Part shown: one piece after another, positions 33,541-43,241 of the stretch
How positions within the stretch are numbered: position 1 is the first letter of the stretch
Layout of the letters: every line of letters starts with the position of its first letter
NCBI GenBank assembly: GCA_029817715.1
Contig: JARUPY010000606.1
Span: 6,882,001-6,946,000 of the forward strand
Reading direction: 5' to 3'
DNA from: Melastoma dodecandrum
Taxonomy: Eukaryota > Streptophyta > Magnoliopsida > Myrtales > Melastomataceae
DNA: 64,000 bases
The notes under the pieces: model-generated
Told to the model about the DNA's origin: nothing
Seen by the model: only the letters and a program-made list of their open reading frames with translations
Database searches by the model: none
Made by a program: the position numbers and the translations under genes

Positions 33541-34959
33541 ATGGCATCTCCTTCTCGTTCGCTTCTTCTCTTCCTACGCCTACTCCTCTGTTTCCTCCTA
33601 CCTGCCTCCATCTCGGCCGCCACCCTCACGTTCTCGCTGTCGCCTCTGGCTCAATACCCGCCATTCCCTTCCTCAGATCCTCACGTCCTTCTTAATGAGC
33701 TCTCTGCTTCCTCGCGTTCCCGAGCCCTCCACCTCAGACGGTCCAAGCAAAACTCCACCGCTGCCAAAGCCTCTGAGTCCCTCGTTGATGTCCCCCTGTA
33801 TTCCCATTCATACGGCGGATACTCCATCACGCTTGGCTTCGGCACTCCCCCGCAGTCCATCCCATTAGTATTCGACACTGGGAGCAGCCTCGTCTGGCTC
33901 CCCTGCACCTCTCGCTATTCCTGCTCCGGCTGCAACTTTCCCGATGTTTCCCTGATACCGTCATTCATCCCTAGGCTTTCCTCATCCGCAAGGATCGTCG
34001 GCTGCTCCAATCCCAAATGTTCCTGGCTCGACGGTCGGGACCCAGCCTCCCGGTGCGGCCACTGTGCCTCGAGAGCAAGCTGCACGTGCCCGCCATACAT
34101 CATCCAGTACGGGTCAGGCAGTACAGGCGGCATTCTCCTGACCGAGACCGTGACTTTCCCCAAGAGGATGACCAAGGCCGGCGTCCTCATTGGGTGCTCT
34201 GTGGCATCGATGAGGCAGCCTGCGGGGATTGCCGGGTTCGGCCGTGATAGAGAGTCGCTGCCCACCCAATTGGGTGCCCGGAGATTCTCCTATTGTCTGC
34301 AGTCACGGAATTTTGATGACACGCAGGTCAGCAGCGAGCTGATCCTGGAGACTGGCCCAGGTCAGAGCGGACAGAAATCAGCCGGAGCCAGCTATACTGA
34401 TTTGCTGCGGAACCCGGACAAATCAAACTCCGCATACCAGGAATTCTATTACATTCTCCTCAGAAGGATTACCATTGGGGATAAGCAGCTGAAGCTACCA
34501 TACAAGTACTCAAAACCCAGACTAGACGGGAGTGGCGGCACGATCATTGACTCCGGCTCCACCTTTACCTTCATGGAGAGGCCGATATTCGACCTCGTGG
34601 CGAGGGAGATCGAGGCACAGATGCACGGGTACCGAAGATCGATCGAGGCAGAGACAAAGACCGGGCTGCAGCGTTGTTTCAAAGTTTCAGGGACAGGGAA
34701 GGTCCGATTCCCAGAGCTACACCTTCATTTCAAGGGCGGGGCCGAGGTGGCGCTACCGCCGGAGAATTACTTTGCTTTCATCAGCAACACAGACGATGTC
34801 TGCCTCACAGTGGTCACTGACGACGGCGCCGGGCCAGAGTTGGGCTCTGGCGGGCCTGCGGTCATACTCGGGAGTTTCCAACAGCAAAACTTTTACGTGG
34901 AGTACGACCTCGAGAACGAGAGGATAGGGTTCAGGAAACAGAAGTGCGGCAAACAGTAG
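33541..34959 (+). CDS. A1-family aspartyl protease, nepenthesin-like, secreted
   Basis: Intact intronless frame of 472 aa. Residues 1-26 form a signal peptide (Leu-rich core, SISA end). The first catalytic motif is DTGSSLVW at about residue 110 and the second is IDSGSTFTF at about 335. Between them lies a Cys-rich insert (CSGCNF, CGHCASRASC), as in the nepenthesin-type insert of atypical plant aspartic proteases. The C-terminus IGFRKQKC is typical. Arabidopsis relatives are annotated as probable aspartyl proteases of the cell wall or apoplast. The start is chosen because it begins the signal peptide. Substrate unknown. Confidence 0.92.
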   Translation: MASPSRSLLLFLRLLLCFLLPASISAATLTFSLSPLAQYPPFPSSDPHVLLNELSASSRSRALHLRRSKQNSTAAKASESLVDVPLYSHSYGGYSITLGFGTPPQSIPLVFDTGSSLVWLPCTSRYSCSGCNFPDVSLIPSFIPRLSSSARIVGCSNPKCSWLDGRDPASRCGHCASRASCTCPPYIIQYGSGSTGGILLTETVTFPKRMTKAGVLIGCSVASMRQPAGIAGFGRDRESLPTQLGARRFSYCLQSRNFDDTQVSSELILETGPGQSGQKSAGASYTDLLRNPDKSNSAYQEFYYILLRRITIGDKQLKLPYKYSKPRLDGSGGTIIDSGSTFTFMERPIFDLVAREIEAQMHGYRRSIEAETKTGLQRCFKVSGTGKVRFPELHLHFKGGAEVALPPENYFAFISNTDDVCLTVVTDDGAGPELGSGGPAVILGSFQQQNFYVEYDLENERIGFRKQKCGKQ

Positions 34960-36477
34960 GAAGTTCTAAATCCCGGAAGCGGCCGCCCCAGGAAACGCGC
35001 GAGCCGCGGCAACTAAGCCGGATGAACCCCCGGACGAGTTTTACATAAACCATGCGCGTCTTCGTCGAGGGGATGTCATTATTGGTGGTCCAATTTCGAT
35101 AAATGTAACGTGTATGCAAATTGAAATGTCCCTATTGAATTTAGCATGTGGCGCGGTCGAAATCGAATATGCTGCTGAACTGTTTTCATTTGTCTGTACC
35201 CCTTCAAACAAAGATAGTCTTGAAAGTGAGAATAAAAAAAATCAATTGCAAAGAAAGATAGGAAAAATCGTGGGACCCACCCCAAAGTCTTAGAAAATTT
35301 TTGGTCGGTTTTTACCATTTTTGGTTGATTATGCAAGAGAGAAAAAAAAAAATTCAGACAGTCGAAATACAGAAAAGCCAAAGGTCCATCATCCATTGAT
35401 CATTACATGCTTGCCTTCAAAGGGAAGCCTTCTCCCGATCCCATAAACACGAAATGCATAATCACAATCATTAGTGCCAAATGGGGAATTTTTGGTTAGG
35501 TGAAATCGTTAATGAAAAACCTCCAAGAGGAAGAAGGTGAAACCCAAATCATAGATCCACATGGCTATCGAGTACTCGCTACTTTTGTCAGATCATTTGT
35601 TTATTTGTTTTGTTTTAAGATATAATCGTAATCCCCCCAAGCTTTGGTTAGTTGGAGTAAAGGGATGATTACTTACGTTTGATTGAAAATGAAAATGTAT
35701 AATATATAACGCGTTTGTCCGTATTCTTAGGATTTTGAAAAAAATTTGTTTTATTTGCTTAAATCTTTTTTAAAATGGTATAAAAGTATACGATATATTA
35801 TCGTTTCAATTACAAAAAGGAACTGGTGGTGGGGGGACGAGAGTGGGAGTTGACCATAAATGTCACCCGACGGTCCAAGCCCAAAATACTCTAAAAGAGG
35901 CCCGGCCCAAAGTCCAAATAAAGGCCCTGGACAGACACTTTCCTAAAATCGCGCCCCCCCTCCTCCAAACGGACGTCCAGTCAATCGTTGGTTAGTTCCC
36001 ACCATAGCGGTCGAGGCCAGTGAATCGTCCTTGTCAACATACTTGGGCCAACCATTTTCGGACACGTGGCAGAAGGACGTCCAGCATTATACGGCAACGA
36101 TGTAAAGGGTACGAGGTTTGTATATTTAATTATTATTACTTACGTGAAGATTTGATTGACCGTCTTTACAAAAGAAAGGAAGAAAGGTGGGTAGGGAGAA
36201 TTCAAATAAAAATCCCAATGACAACAACAAAAGAGCTGCCTACATCCATTCCATTCATCCTTATAAATAATAATAAGGATAACAAAAGAACAGCCAAGCG
36301 TCCATTTGACCACCCATGAATCTAAAAATGTATGCAACTTCCATCCTCATCCTCCTCCACAACCCCCCTAACACTATTTAAAAAGCCATTCCTCGTTCCA
36401 TTTCATTTCATCCCTACCATCCCATCTCATCCCTTCCTTCTAACATAAACACGTTCCCTTCTCCCCCTCCCAATACT
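34960..36477. other. Non-coding intergenic
   Basis: 3' flank of the protease and 5' flank of the next gene. A TATA-like box (tatttaaaaa, 36375-36384) lies about 95 bp before the ATG at 36478. Confidence 0.55.
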
Positions 36478-37130
36478 ATGACCACTGTCACAAACATCGG
36501 GATCGCTCTCACGGCAGTCTTCGCCGTCTCCCTTGGGGTGCTGGTGGCTCAGATTTCCTGGGTGCTTTGGAAGCGCAACAACCAGTCCTTACCACATCCC
36601 CATGGAGGCAGTTCCTCCCAAGGGGATCTTGAATCTGGTGCGTATTACGTGGAGCCAGCCAAGGCAGCAAAGGACTCGTGCTGCTGCCGGAAGGGCGGAA
36701 ATTCTTCTTCGACTAAGGCGGAGCCTGACAGCGGCCGCGTCACCCTGGGGCCACTATGGGCGATGGCCCGGAGGAGGGCTTCGACGAGGTGATTAAGTAC
36801 TGGCGCAGGATGTGTAGGGAGTCGAGAATTCTGTTCACCATCAAGGAGGAGGAGAAGGAGGGGGAGTCTGACGGGAACGGAGGATTGGTGACTTTGGAAC
36901 CTGAGGAGGAGGAGGAGAAGAAGAAGGAGAGAAGGGTCTGCCTGAGGGAGTGGCTGGAGACGAAGCAGGAGAGCTTGGATCGCAAAACGGCCATCATCAT
37001 CATGAGCGCCCTCAGGACAGAATTGACACGGCTCTCTCGACCCCACGCGCTTTGCCGAAACCAGCACTCCACTCCCTCATCATCTCCCCCAGTGGCAGAA
37101 CTGGACAACACTGGCAAGAACTGCACATAA
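36478..37130 (+). pseudogene. Small membrane-anchored plant protein, apparently frameshifted
   Basis: From the ATG at 36478 the product starts with a transmembrane helix (about residues 7-31, IGIALTAVFAVSLGV... to SWVLW) and a Cys patch (CCCRKG), then stops at 36792. From 36756 another frame continues as family-like sequence: VIKYWRRMCRESRILFTIKEEEKE, then an acidic region. The RxLFTIKEE block is found in uncharacterised plant proteins with one N-terminal TM helix. The two halves read as one protein if the frame shifts near 36735-36755, so there is one indel or a base error. The C-terminal end (37000-37130) may hold a second shift. The TATA-like box supports a once-real promoter. Function unknown. 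Confidence 0.55.
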
Positions 37131-38003
37131 CGGCCGTACGCAGCCACCGGAATACAATAAAAGTGGGCATGTGCTCGTCACGTCAAGCGATACCAGTCCG
37201 AGACATTCAAACGAAGGCGGTTTCCGCTCCCAGGACGACTAACATTTGATCTGCGACAAACGGAATATCGTCTCCACACCACGACCATGGGCGATATGTC
37301 TCCCAAGGAAGATGCTGATAATTTAGGGACAAGTTTATCACGTTCTTCACAAACACTTTCTTCCATTTCTACCTACCTTTATTTTTTGCACAATTTTTGT
37401 AATAATATTATAAAAATGTTTTTTTTTTTTTGGAAAAAGAAATTATTGGGCCAAGCCTATTAAAATCGGGAATCTCATTGGGTCATGGCTCACTATCCAC
37501 TGAGACGGTGGAAGGCCCAAATGAAAGCCCACGATTGTGAAAAGCCCATTTCCAACTCATTTTCAGACAAGCAAAGTAGAAAGGAAAGAAGATGAATGGG
37601 TGATTGACTTGTTTGACGTGTCAGTTTCATGAACATTTATTTCCCAACAAAAAATAGAAACAAACGTAACATCGAATTCGAAACTAAATCGAACAGCTCA
37701 TTCATTCCTTGGTGTCGGCTACACATGCCAGACGATACTACCAGAGAATGCCCGCCGCCAATAAATGAGATAGGTAATCATACTTTGTTCATCTTCTTCC
37801 CAATCCCCATATCCAATCTCATCTCCACACCTGTCGTGTTCTTTTATGATCTTACGGTCACACTGAAATTTTTTTTATAAACATTAATGATTTTACATCA
37901 TTTGATCAACATAAGTTGTAAACAATTGTAATAAATTTGACGATGCAACAACATAATTCAAGGATGAGTTACTGACGATTTCTAGTTCCAACGTTCCGCC
38001 CAG
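37131..38003. other. Non-coding intergenic
   Basis: AT-rich DNA between convergent genes. No gene is supported. Confidence 0.6.
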
Positions 38004-38648
38004 CTAGACAGTTACGCTGCAACTCGCCGCCACCTGGTACTTGACCGCGTTGTCCCCTACCACAATCCCGTTCGGCGGCAGCGGCCTGTCCCCCAGGCTG
38101 AGCAACGCGGGGCACTTCACGTAGAGGTGGTACCTCCCCGTGATGAACGTCCCGACCTTCCACCGGACACGCCCGTTGATCTTGACAACTATCTGGACTC
38201 TCCCGACCGCCTGGTCCTGCCCGAGGGCGAGCGAGTTGTACGGGGCGATGGGGACCATCGTCCCATACACGAACGGGGACCACACCACGACGTCCTTGTG
38301 ACCCTGGTAGGACGGCGGGATGATGGTCCGGAGAGTGACCTCCTGGTTGTTGTAGGTTATATAGACATCGAGGCGGTCGTAGTAGATGCCGAGCTTGCTG
38401 TTCGGGTTGCGGGAAAGGATTGTGACCTCGAAGTTTGAGGTGAGGAAGTTCGGGACGGAGGTGTTGAAGGCATAGACGGTGATGTCCTGGAGGACGAACC
38501 GGGGTTTCCTTGGCTGGATGACGGCCCAGGCGAGGAGGACGGTCAGGAGGAGGAAGAAGTTGAAGACGAGGAGGCCGACGCAGAGCTTGCGGAGGATCTT
38601 GTGTCTGCCGTGGCCGTGCTTGTGGCACTCGCCCGCCTTTACTGACAT
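38004..38648 (-). CDS. NDR1/HIN1-like (NHL12-type) LEA_2 protein
   Basis: Intact single-exon frame of 214 aa. A His-rich cytosolic start (HKHGHGRHK) precedes one TM helix (residues about 21-43). The LEA_2 domain follows with FVLQDITVYAFN, NPNSKLGIYYDRLDVY, YQGHKDVVVWSP and VRWKVGTFITGRYHL. The NPN motif and the WSP block match Arabidopsis NHL12 and relatives, plasma-membrane proteins linked to defence and senescence. The ATG at 38648 (MSVKAGE) is preferred over 38702 because relatives begin just before the His-rich stretch. Function by homology. Confidence 0.88.
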   Translation of the reverse strand: MSVKAGECHKHGHGRHKILRKLCVGLLVFNFFLLLTVLLAWAVIQPRKPRFVLQDITVYAFNTSVPNFLTSNFEVTILSRNPNSKLGIYYDRLDVYITYNNQEVTLRTIIPPSYQGHKDVVVWSPFVYGTMVPIAPYNSLALGQDQAVGRVQIVVKINGRVRWKVGTFITGRYHLYVKCPALLSLGDRPLPPNGIVVGDNAVKYQVAASCSVTV

Positions 38649-39404
38649 CTTTTGCAAGAGGTGTAGGAGTGGAGAAGTGAGAGGACACTGGGCTATGCTC
38701 AAGGATAACGTCTGTTATTGAGGTGGTTGTGTAATAAAATATGGGTGGAAAAAGGAGCTGTCGGGTAATAATAATATTAACGGAGAGTAAGCAAAGAGTT
38801 AATATGAGTTCCAAAATTACTATAATCACAGTAAGGATAGATCTTTGCTTTAAGTTAAAAGAAAAGAAAGATGATGATGTGTTGGGTCAATGAATGACCA
38901 ACCATCAATCATATACATAATCCTTAAAAAATGATAAGACTGTATGTATCATCCCCAAGAAGCATAGATCAAAGCTGTATGTTGGGACACAAGTAAAAGG
39001 GGGGGCGGGGGGGGGGGGTGGATGTCATTGTCATATATATAAATACAGTCAGTCCATGTGACAAGTTACATGGCTATGGAGCCCACTTGTAATTAACTAC
39101 TCGGGGGGTGTACTGAAATTTTTACAGCTAATTTTTCTCAACTCACATTTATACCCACTTCAAAAAAGTCTTGGTCCCAGAAATGCCAAAAGAATTTTGC
39201 AGGCGGCCGCGGGAGGCTGTACTTGTTTCTAAAGTGTTCTAAGAGCAACAAAAAGGGGGTCCCGAAAAAAGAAAGCAGAAGAGATCTTCATGGAATTCTA
39301 TGAAACTCTGACAAAAGTTGGCAGATAAAATGAAGAACAACTTGCCTCTGATTTATAATGCAAAAAAAAAAAAGGGAGGAAGAGTAATAATATACAAAGA
39401 TTGG
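38649..39404. other. Non-coding intergenic
   Basis: 5' flank of the NHL gene. It contains a G-rich tract near 39001-39018. No gene is supported. Confidence 0.6.
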
Positions 39405-40358
39405 GGACAAAATATATTGTTTATATCCCTAACTATTGGCGAACTTTTTTTTCTGTCAACATCTTTTTTTCGTATACAAAAATGTCACTAACAATGACAT
39501 CAACCTTTTTTCTGGCCAATCTTGGACGACGTTAGGCATTTTGTTGACGTGGACATAACGGAGGTCCATGTGAAAAAGAGCATAGACGTCTGTCCTCCTA
39601 TCCCTAAATAAAAATAAAAAAAAAAAGAGATTTTGTAACCCTAATTCGCCTTAGAACCCTTGACGAAATCGGAGGCAAACTGGTATAATCAAACGGACGG
39701 ATTAGAACCCTCAATCACCCTTGACGAACCGGACATCTTTAAGCCTTTCGACCCCGCCGCCGATCTCAATCCTGGCACGGCGGACCGATTCGAACAGCGG
39801 CAACATCATCATCCGCTGCCTGGTCGGTCGAGACGTCTCCTCCTCGGCGGCAACACCATCATCCGAGACGCCAGCCTCTCGCCCACGCTAGCCGTCGTGT
39901 CGAAACCCCAGCAGTGGCAGGGGAAGCACTTGATGGGGACCCCGGCGGGCGTTGGGAGTCGGGATTCGTCGGAGGAGGCCATGGCAATGATGGTGGTGGT
40001 GGAGGCATCGGTGACTTGGGTGGTGATCTTGCGGACGGATAGCACTAGGCGAAGGAGGTGGCGGCAGTCACCGGGGGCGAATTAGGGTTTCAAAATCTCT
40101 TTTTTTGATTTCTGATTTTGGGTAGGAAGACCGAGGACTCCACCTACGACGTCTATGCTCTTTTTCCACATAGGACGTCACTGTGTTGCCACAAGAACAT
40201 CCGTTATGTCCACGTCGACAAAATGCCTAACGTCGTCTAAGATTTGCCAGGAAAAAGGTTGATACCATAGTTAGTGATATTTTTTATATATAAAAAAAAA
40301 TGTTGACCAAAAAAAAAAGTTCGTCAATAGTTAGTAACATAAACGTATATTTTGCCAA
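39405..40358. mobile_element. Non-autonomous long-TIR DNA element (MULE-like)
   Basis: The left arm (39405 to about 39652) and the reverse complement of the right arm (about 40078-40358) match over 200 bp with scattered differences. Shared landmarks are caaaatata at the tips, cctaactattg/actaactattg, gacgacgttaggcattttgt, acgtggacataacgga, aaaagagcatagacgtc and gattttg.aaccctaattcgcc. The left arm lacks about 25 bp present in the right. Long TIRs around a short non-transposase interior are typical of Mutator-like and Pack-MULE elements. No clear 9-bp target duplication is visible. The interior holds a 141-codon frame. Confidence 0.75.
39660..40085 (+). CDS. Hypothetical ORF inside the long-TIR element
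   Basis: A 141-codon GC-rich frame fills the interior almost exactly between the inverted arms. No family recognised. It could be a captured host fragment, as in Pack-MULEs, or chance. The opposite strand also has a 78-codon frame. Confidence 0.25.
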   Translation: MTKSEANWYNQTDGLEPSITLDEPDIFKPFDPAADLNPGTADRFEQRQHHHPLPGRSRRLLLGGNTIIRDASLSPTLAVVSKPQQWQGKHLMGTPAGVGSRDSSEEAMAMMVVVEASVTWVVILRTDSTRRRRWRQSPGAN

Positions 40359-41135
40359 GGGAGGGGGGCGTATAATTCCTCCAAGAACCACCAATCAACT
40401 TGAAAGAAAAGGGGTCCACACGCTTTAATCAGTGATGATGAATTGCTGCTTTCTTTCTGAGAGTAGCACCACACACTTCGCTGTCCATTTTTTGTTCTCC
40501 ACCACCAATAAAAATCCCAATTTCCCAAAGTAATATATACAAAATTAATGACGTGGCGAGACCAAAGTTTAGCCGTTGCCATAAAAGAAAGTGTTAAATG
40601 TTAGGAGAAAAAAGAAAGCTAGTTTTAAATATTAATATTTTGTCTATACAATAAATAAAAATAAATCACGTCGGTAATTATTTTAACTCTATTTTCCAAA
40701 ATTGATGCCAGCGTGGATATTTTACCTAATTTTTATTTCATGAAACGTTGGGTTAGGCGGCCCAGAATGACTCTTGGGCTGTAGTATTAATTAGGGGAAT
40801 CATCCAGGAGGGGTAGCTGTTAACTCTTCCTCCATTTCATCACCAATCACTTCTGATTAGGGATCAAATCCAACAGTCCCAACTACGGGGATACATGTGT
40901 AATGAGGGAAAACTGGGATGATGCCCTTCTGTAAGCTAATTAACCGGGATGTTTTTGAGAGCCCAAAAAATGAGAAAGAAAGAGAGAAAGCACGCGTCCC
41001 AGGACAAGGACAGGATATTTCTTCCTGAATATCTTTCTTAGACGGCTTCCTCATACACCACAGATATTCTTAAGATCAACGACTAATGAACTGTCTAAGA
41101 AAGATTCAACTCATTTGCTTTGTAGGTAATCGTAC
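40359..41135. other. Non-coding; replaces the expected 3' half of EXO70
   Basis: No EXO70 exon or other gene can be read here on either strand. Confidence 0.5.
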
Positions 41136-42751
41136 CGCTGGGTTCAATTCTCTCATTATTTCATACATATCGAGAAGGACAAACAGCTTCTCGGGTGATC
41201 TCTTGCTCTTTGCAACAGACTCCCCAAAACTGAGCAGCAGACTTACAGATTCGTAAGTTATTTCTGCAAATATTACGTCCCTGAGAGATTCCACCCCTTC
41301 AAAAACTTGATCACAGACTTCCGATTCCCCGGTGAAGAGAAGTTTTACCTGTTCCAACTGTCAAACATTATGCAAACTTTTGAAATTCAAAATGGGACGC
41401 TATTCTATCAAGTGAAAAAGGTTATACACACAGCTATGCGCATGTACTGAATCCAATTCCCTATCTTGGCTTCCAGGAGTTCCCACTGCAGCTTCTGTGC
41501 GTCATCCTTGGTCATCTTCTCCACTCCTAGCTTCCTGAGAGTCTGTTCCAAAGCAGCAACTCGGGTATCCCTGAATGAAAAAATTATCACAAGTTGGTTA
41601 GTTTATCAAACCATCTCAACATGACATACAGATTCTAATAATGCTTGAACTTGTCCAGAAAGAAACGCTACTCTAAAAATAAAGGTAACCTGTAGATATT
41701 AAAGAGCTGTTGCTGGTGGTTGGCTTGGATCATCTGGTGTGCTAATCATGCAGCAACGGTATAACTCTGGGGGGTATGAGAGTCGGAAGAGTGTAAACAG
41801 GTGCTTCAGAGCTCTGCTCGGACTTGTTGCCAGATTCGCTTTGTTTCCCAGGGGATCCACTTGTTGGCCGGACAGAGGCAGGTAGGCATTGATATAGCAC
41901 GTCGGTTTCAATCTTCTTGCTATAGCAAAAACAATCAGACCGTTAAGACCATTGACACACTACAGGTCCAATCGTTGAGTTTCATCCTCTTGCAATCTGC
42001 TTTGAGGGCTCTGATTCGTCTTCATTTGATATGCAGCAAAGGTTGTCCGAGCGAGAACAAACCTGTAATTGATGAGGATCTGCTTGAACTCATCTTGAAG
42101 CTTCAACAGTGCTTTTGCTAGCAAATTATTGGCCTGGTTAAGAATCCCGCCACTACTCAACTCTTAAAGTTCTTATTGCTATTGAAGAATTTGACGATAC
42201 TTCTCAGCTGACTAATCGCTTCGAGATAGCTTTCTAGGTCTTCATGAGGCCCTCTCAATATCTTAGCTTCAGCCTGCACATAAATGGTAAAAATGTGGGT
42301 ACACAGAATGTCAAGTCAGCTGTCCAACACATCTAGGAAGCAGGTGTGCTCCACGATCAGAGACATCTGTACAAGAATTCACACTATTTCCCGGCTCATA
42401 TGGCGGCATCATTATTGAAATTAGCCACTCTGTTCCTTGCGAGACAGATCAAATTGGTCAAGAATGGCCTTGGCAGCCTTCATGGTCTTGTCGATGTTCT
42501 CGCGCGCTCTCCTGATCGCATGCATCCTCAGCTGCAAGAAACCTCACCACAACCCTCAGGAAAGGGGGACATGGACAAGAAAACCGATCAGGAATCCTTT
42601 GGATCCGATCAAGAAAATCGGGAACGAAACCGAGTTCGGCTCGCCTGAGTAGGACGCAAGGCGGTCTCGAGGGCAGAGAGGCGGTGGTCGAAGGAACCGA
42701 GGAAGGAGACCATGCTGTCGGTGATGGTCTGGCTCCTGTTCAGCGACTCTC

Positions 42752-43198
42752 TGTTGCGGAGGGAATGGCTCAGGGAAGGGAAAAAGGCCGTGGATTGAGA
42801 AGAAAGGCCGTCTGGACTGCATCAAAGGGCCTCGAAGGCATTACAAACTCTTTACCAAACTTTTTATAAATTGTAGTTGAGGGTCGAAACCCAAATCTGC
42901 CCCTGCGAAGGGCAATAGGGTAAAAACCCTAAGTAACAGAAAAGTAAAAAAACAGCAAACGGGGGAACGCGGACGAGGGGTATAAGGTGGTGAGGAATAT
43001 AGCCTGTGCAGGTAGTTAGATGAAAGAGAAGAAGGGGGGGGAAAGGAAAAATAGGAAGATGTTGGTGAAGAAGGTAGCGGAGGAGGAGGAGAAGGGAGGG
43101 TTGATTGTGCTGAAAAATTCAGGCTCCGGTGATAAATGAGATTCGGCCGTGAGTTGTTTCCCTGTGAGTGAGAGTCTGTCTGTGCGTGAGCCGCATCA
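42752..43198 (+). repeat. Left LTR (447 bp)
   Basis: Begins TGTTGCGG and ends CGCATCA. Contains tttataaat near 42864 as a possible TATA box. Compared with the right LTR I count three substitutions and one indel. Confidence 0.95.
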
Positions 43199-43200
43199 AT

Positions 43201-43212
43201 TGGTATCAGAGC
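43201..43212 (+). other. Gypsy primer-binding site
   Basis: TGGTATCAGAGC, two bases after the left LTR, complementary to initiator tRNA-Met. Confidence 0.9.
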
Positions 43213-43241
43213 TTCTACGGCCTGATCTCGACGTGTGGCAA

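Noticed and set aside
37969..38829. 286-codon minus-strand frame, longer than the NHL frame
   Set aside because: Pro/Arg/Gln-rich low-complexity product in a shifted frame; the NHL frame has TM and LEA_2 motifs.
43149..43241. Upstream ATG extending gag-pol
   Set aside because: Would translate the LTR end and primer-binding site; the ATG at 43242 lies properly downstream.
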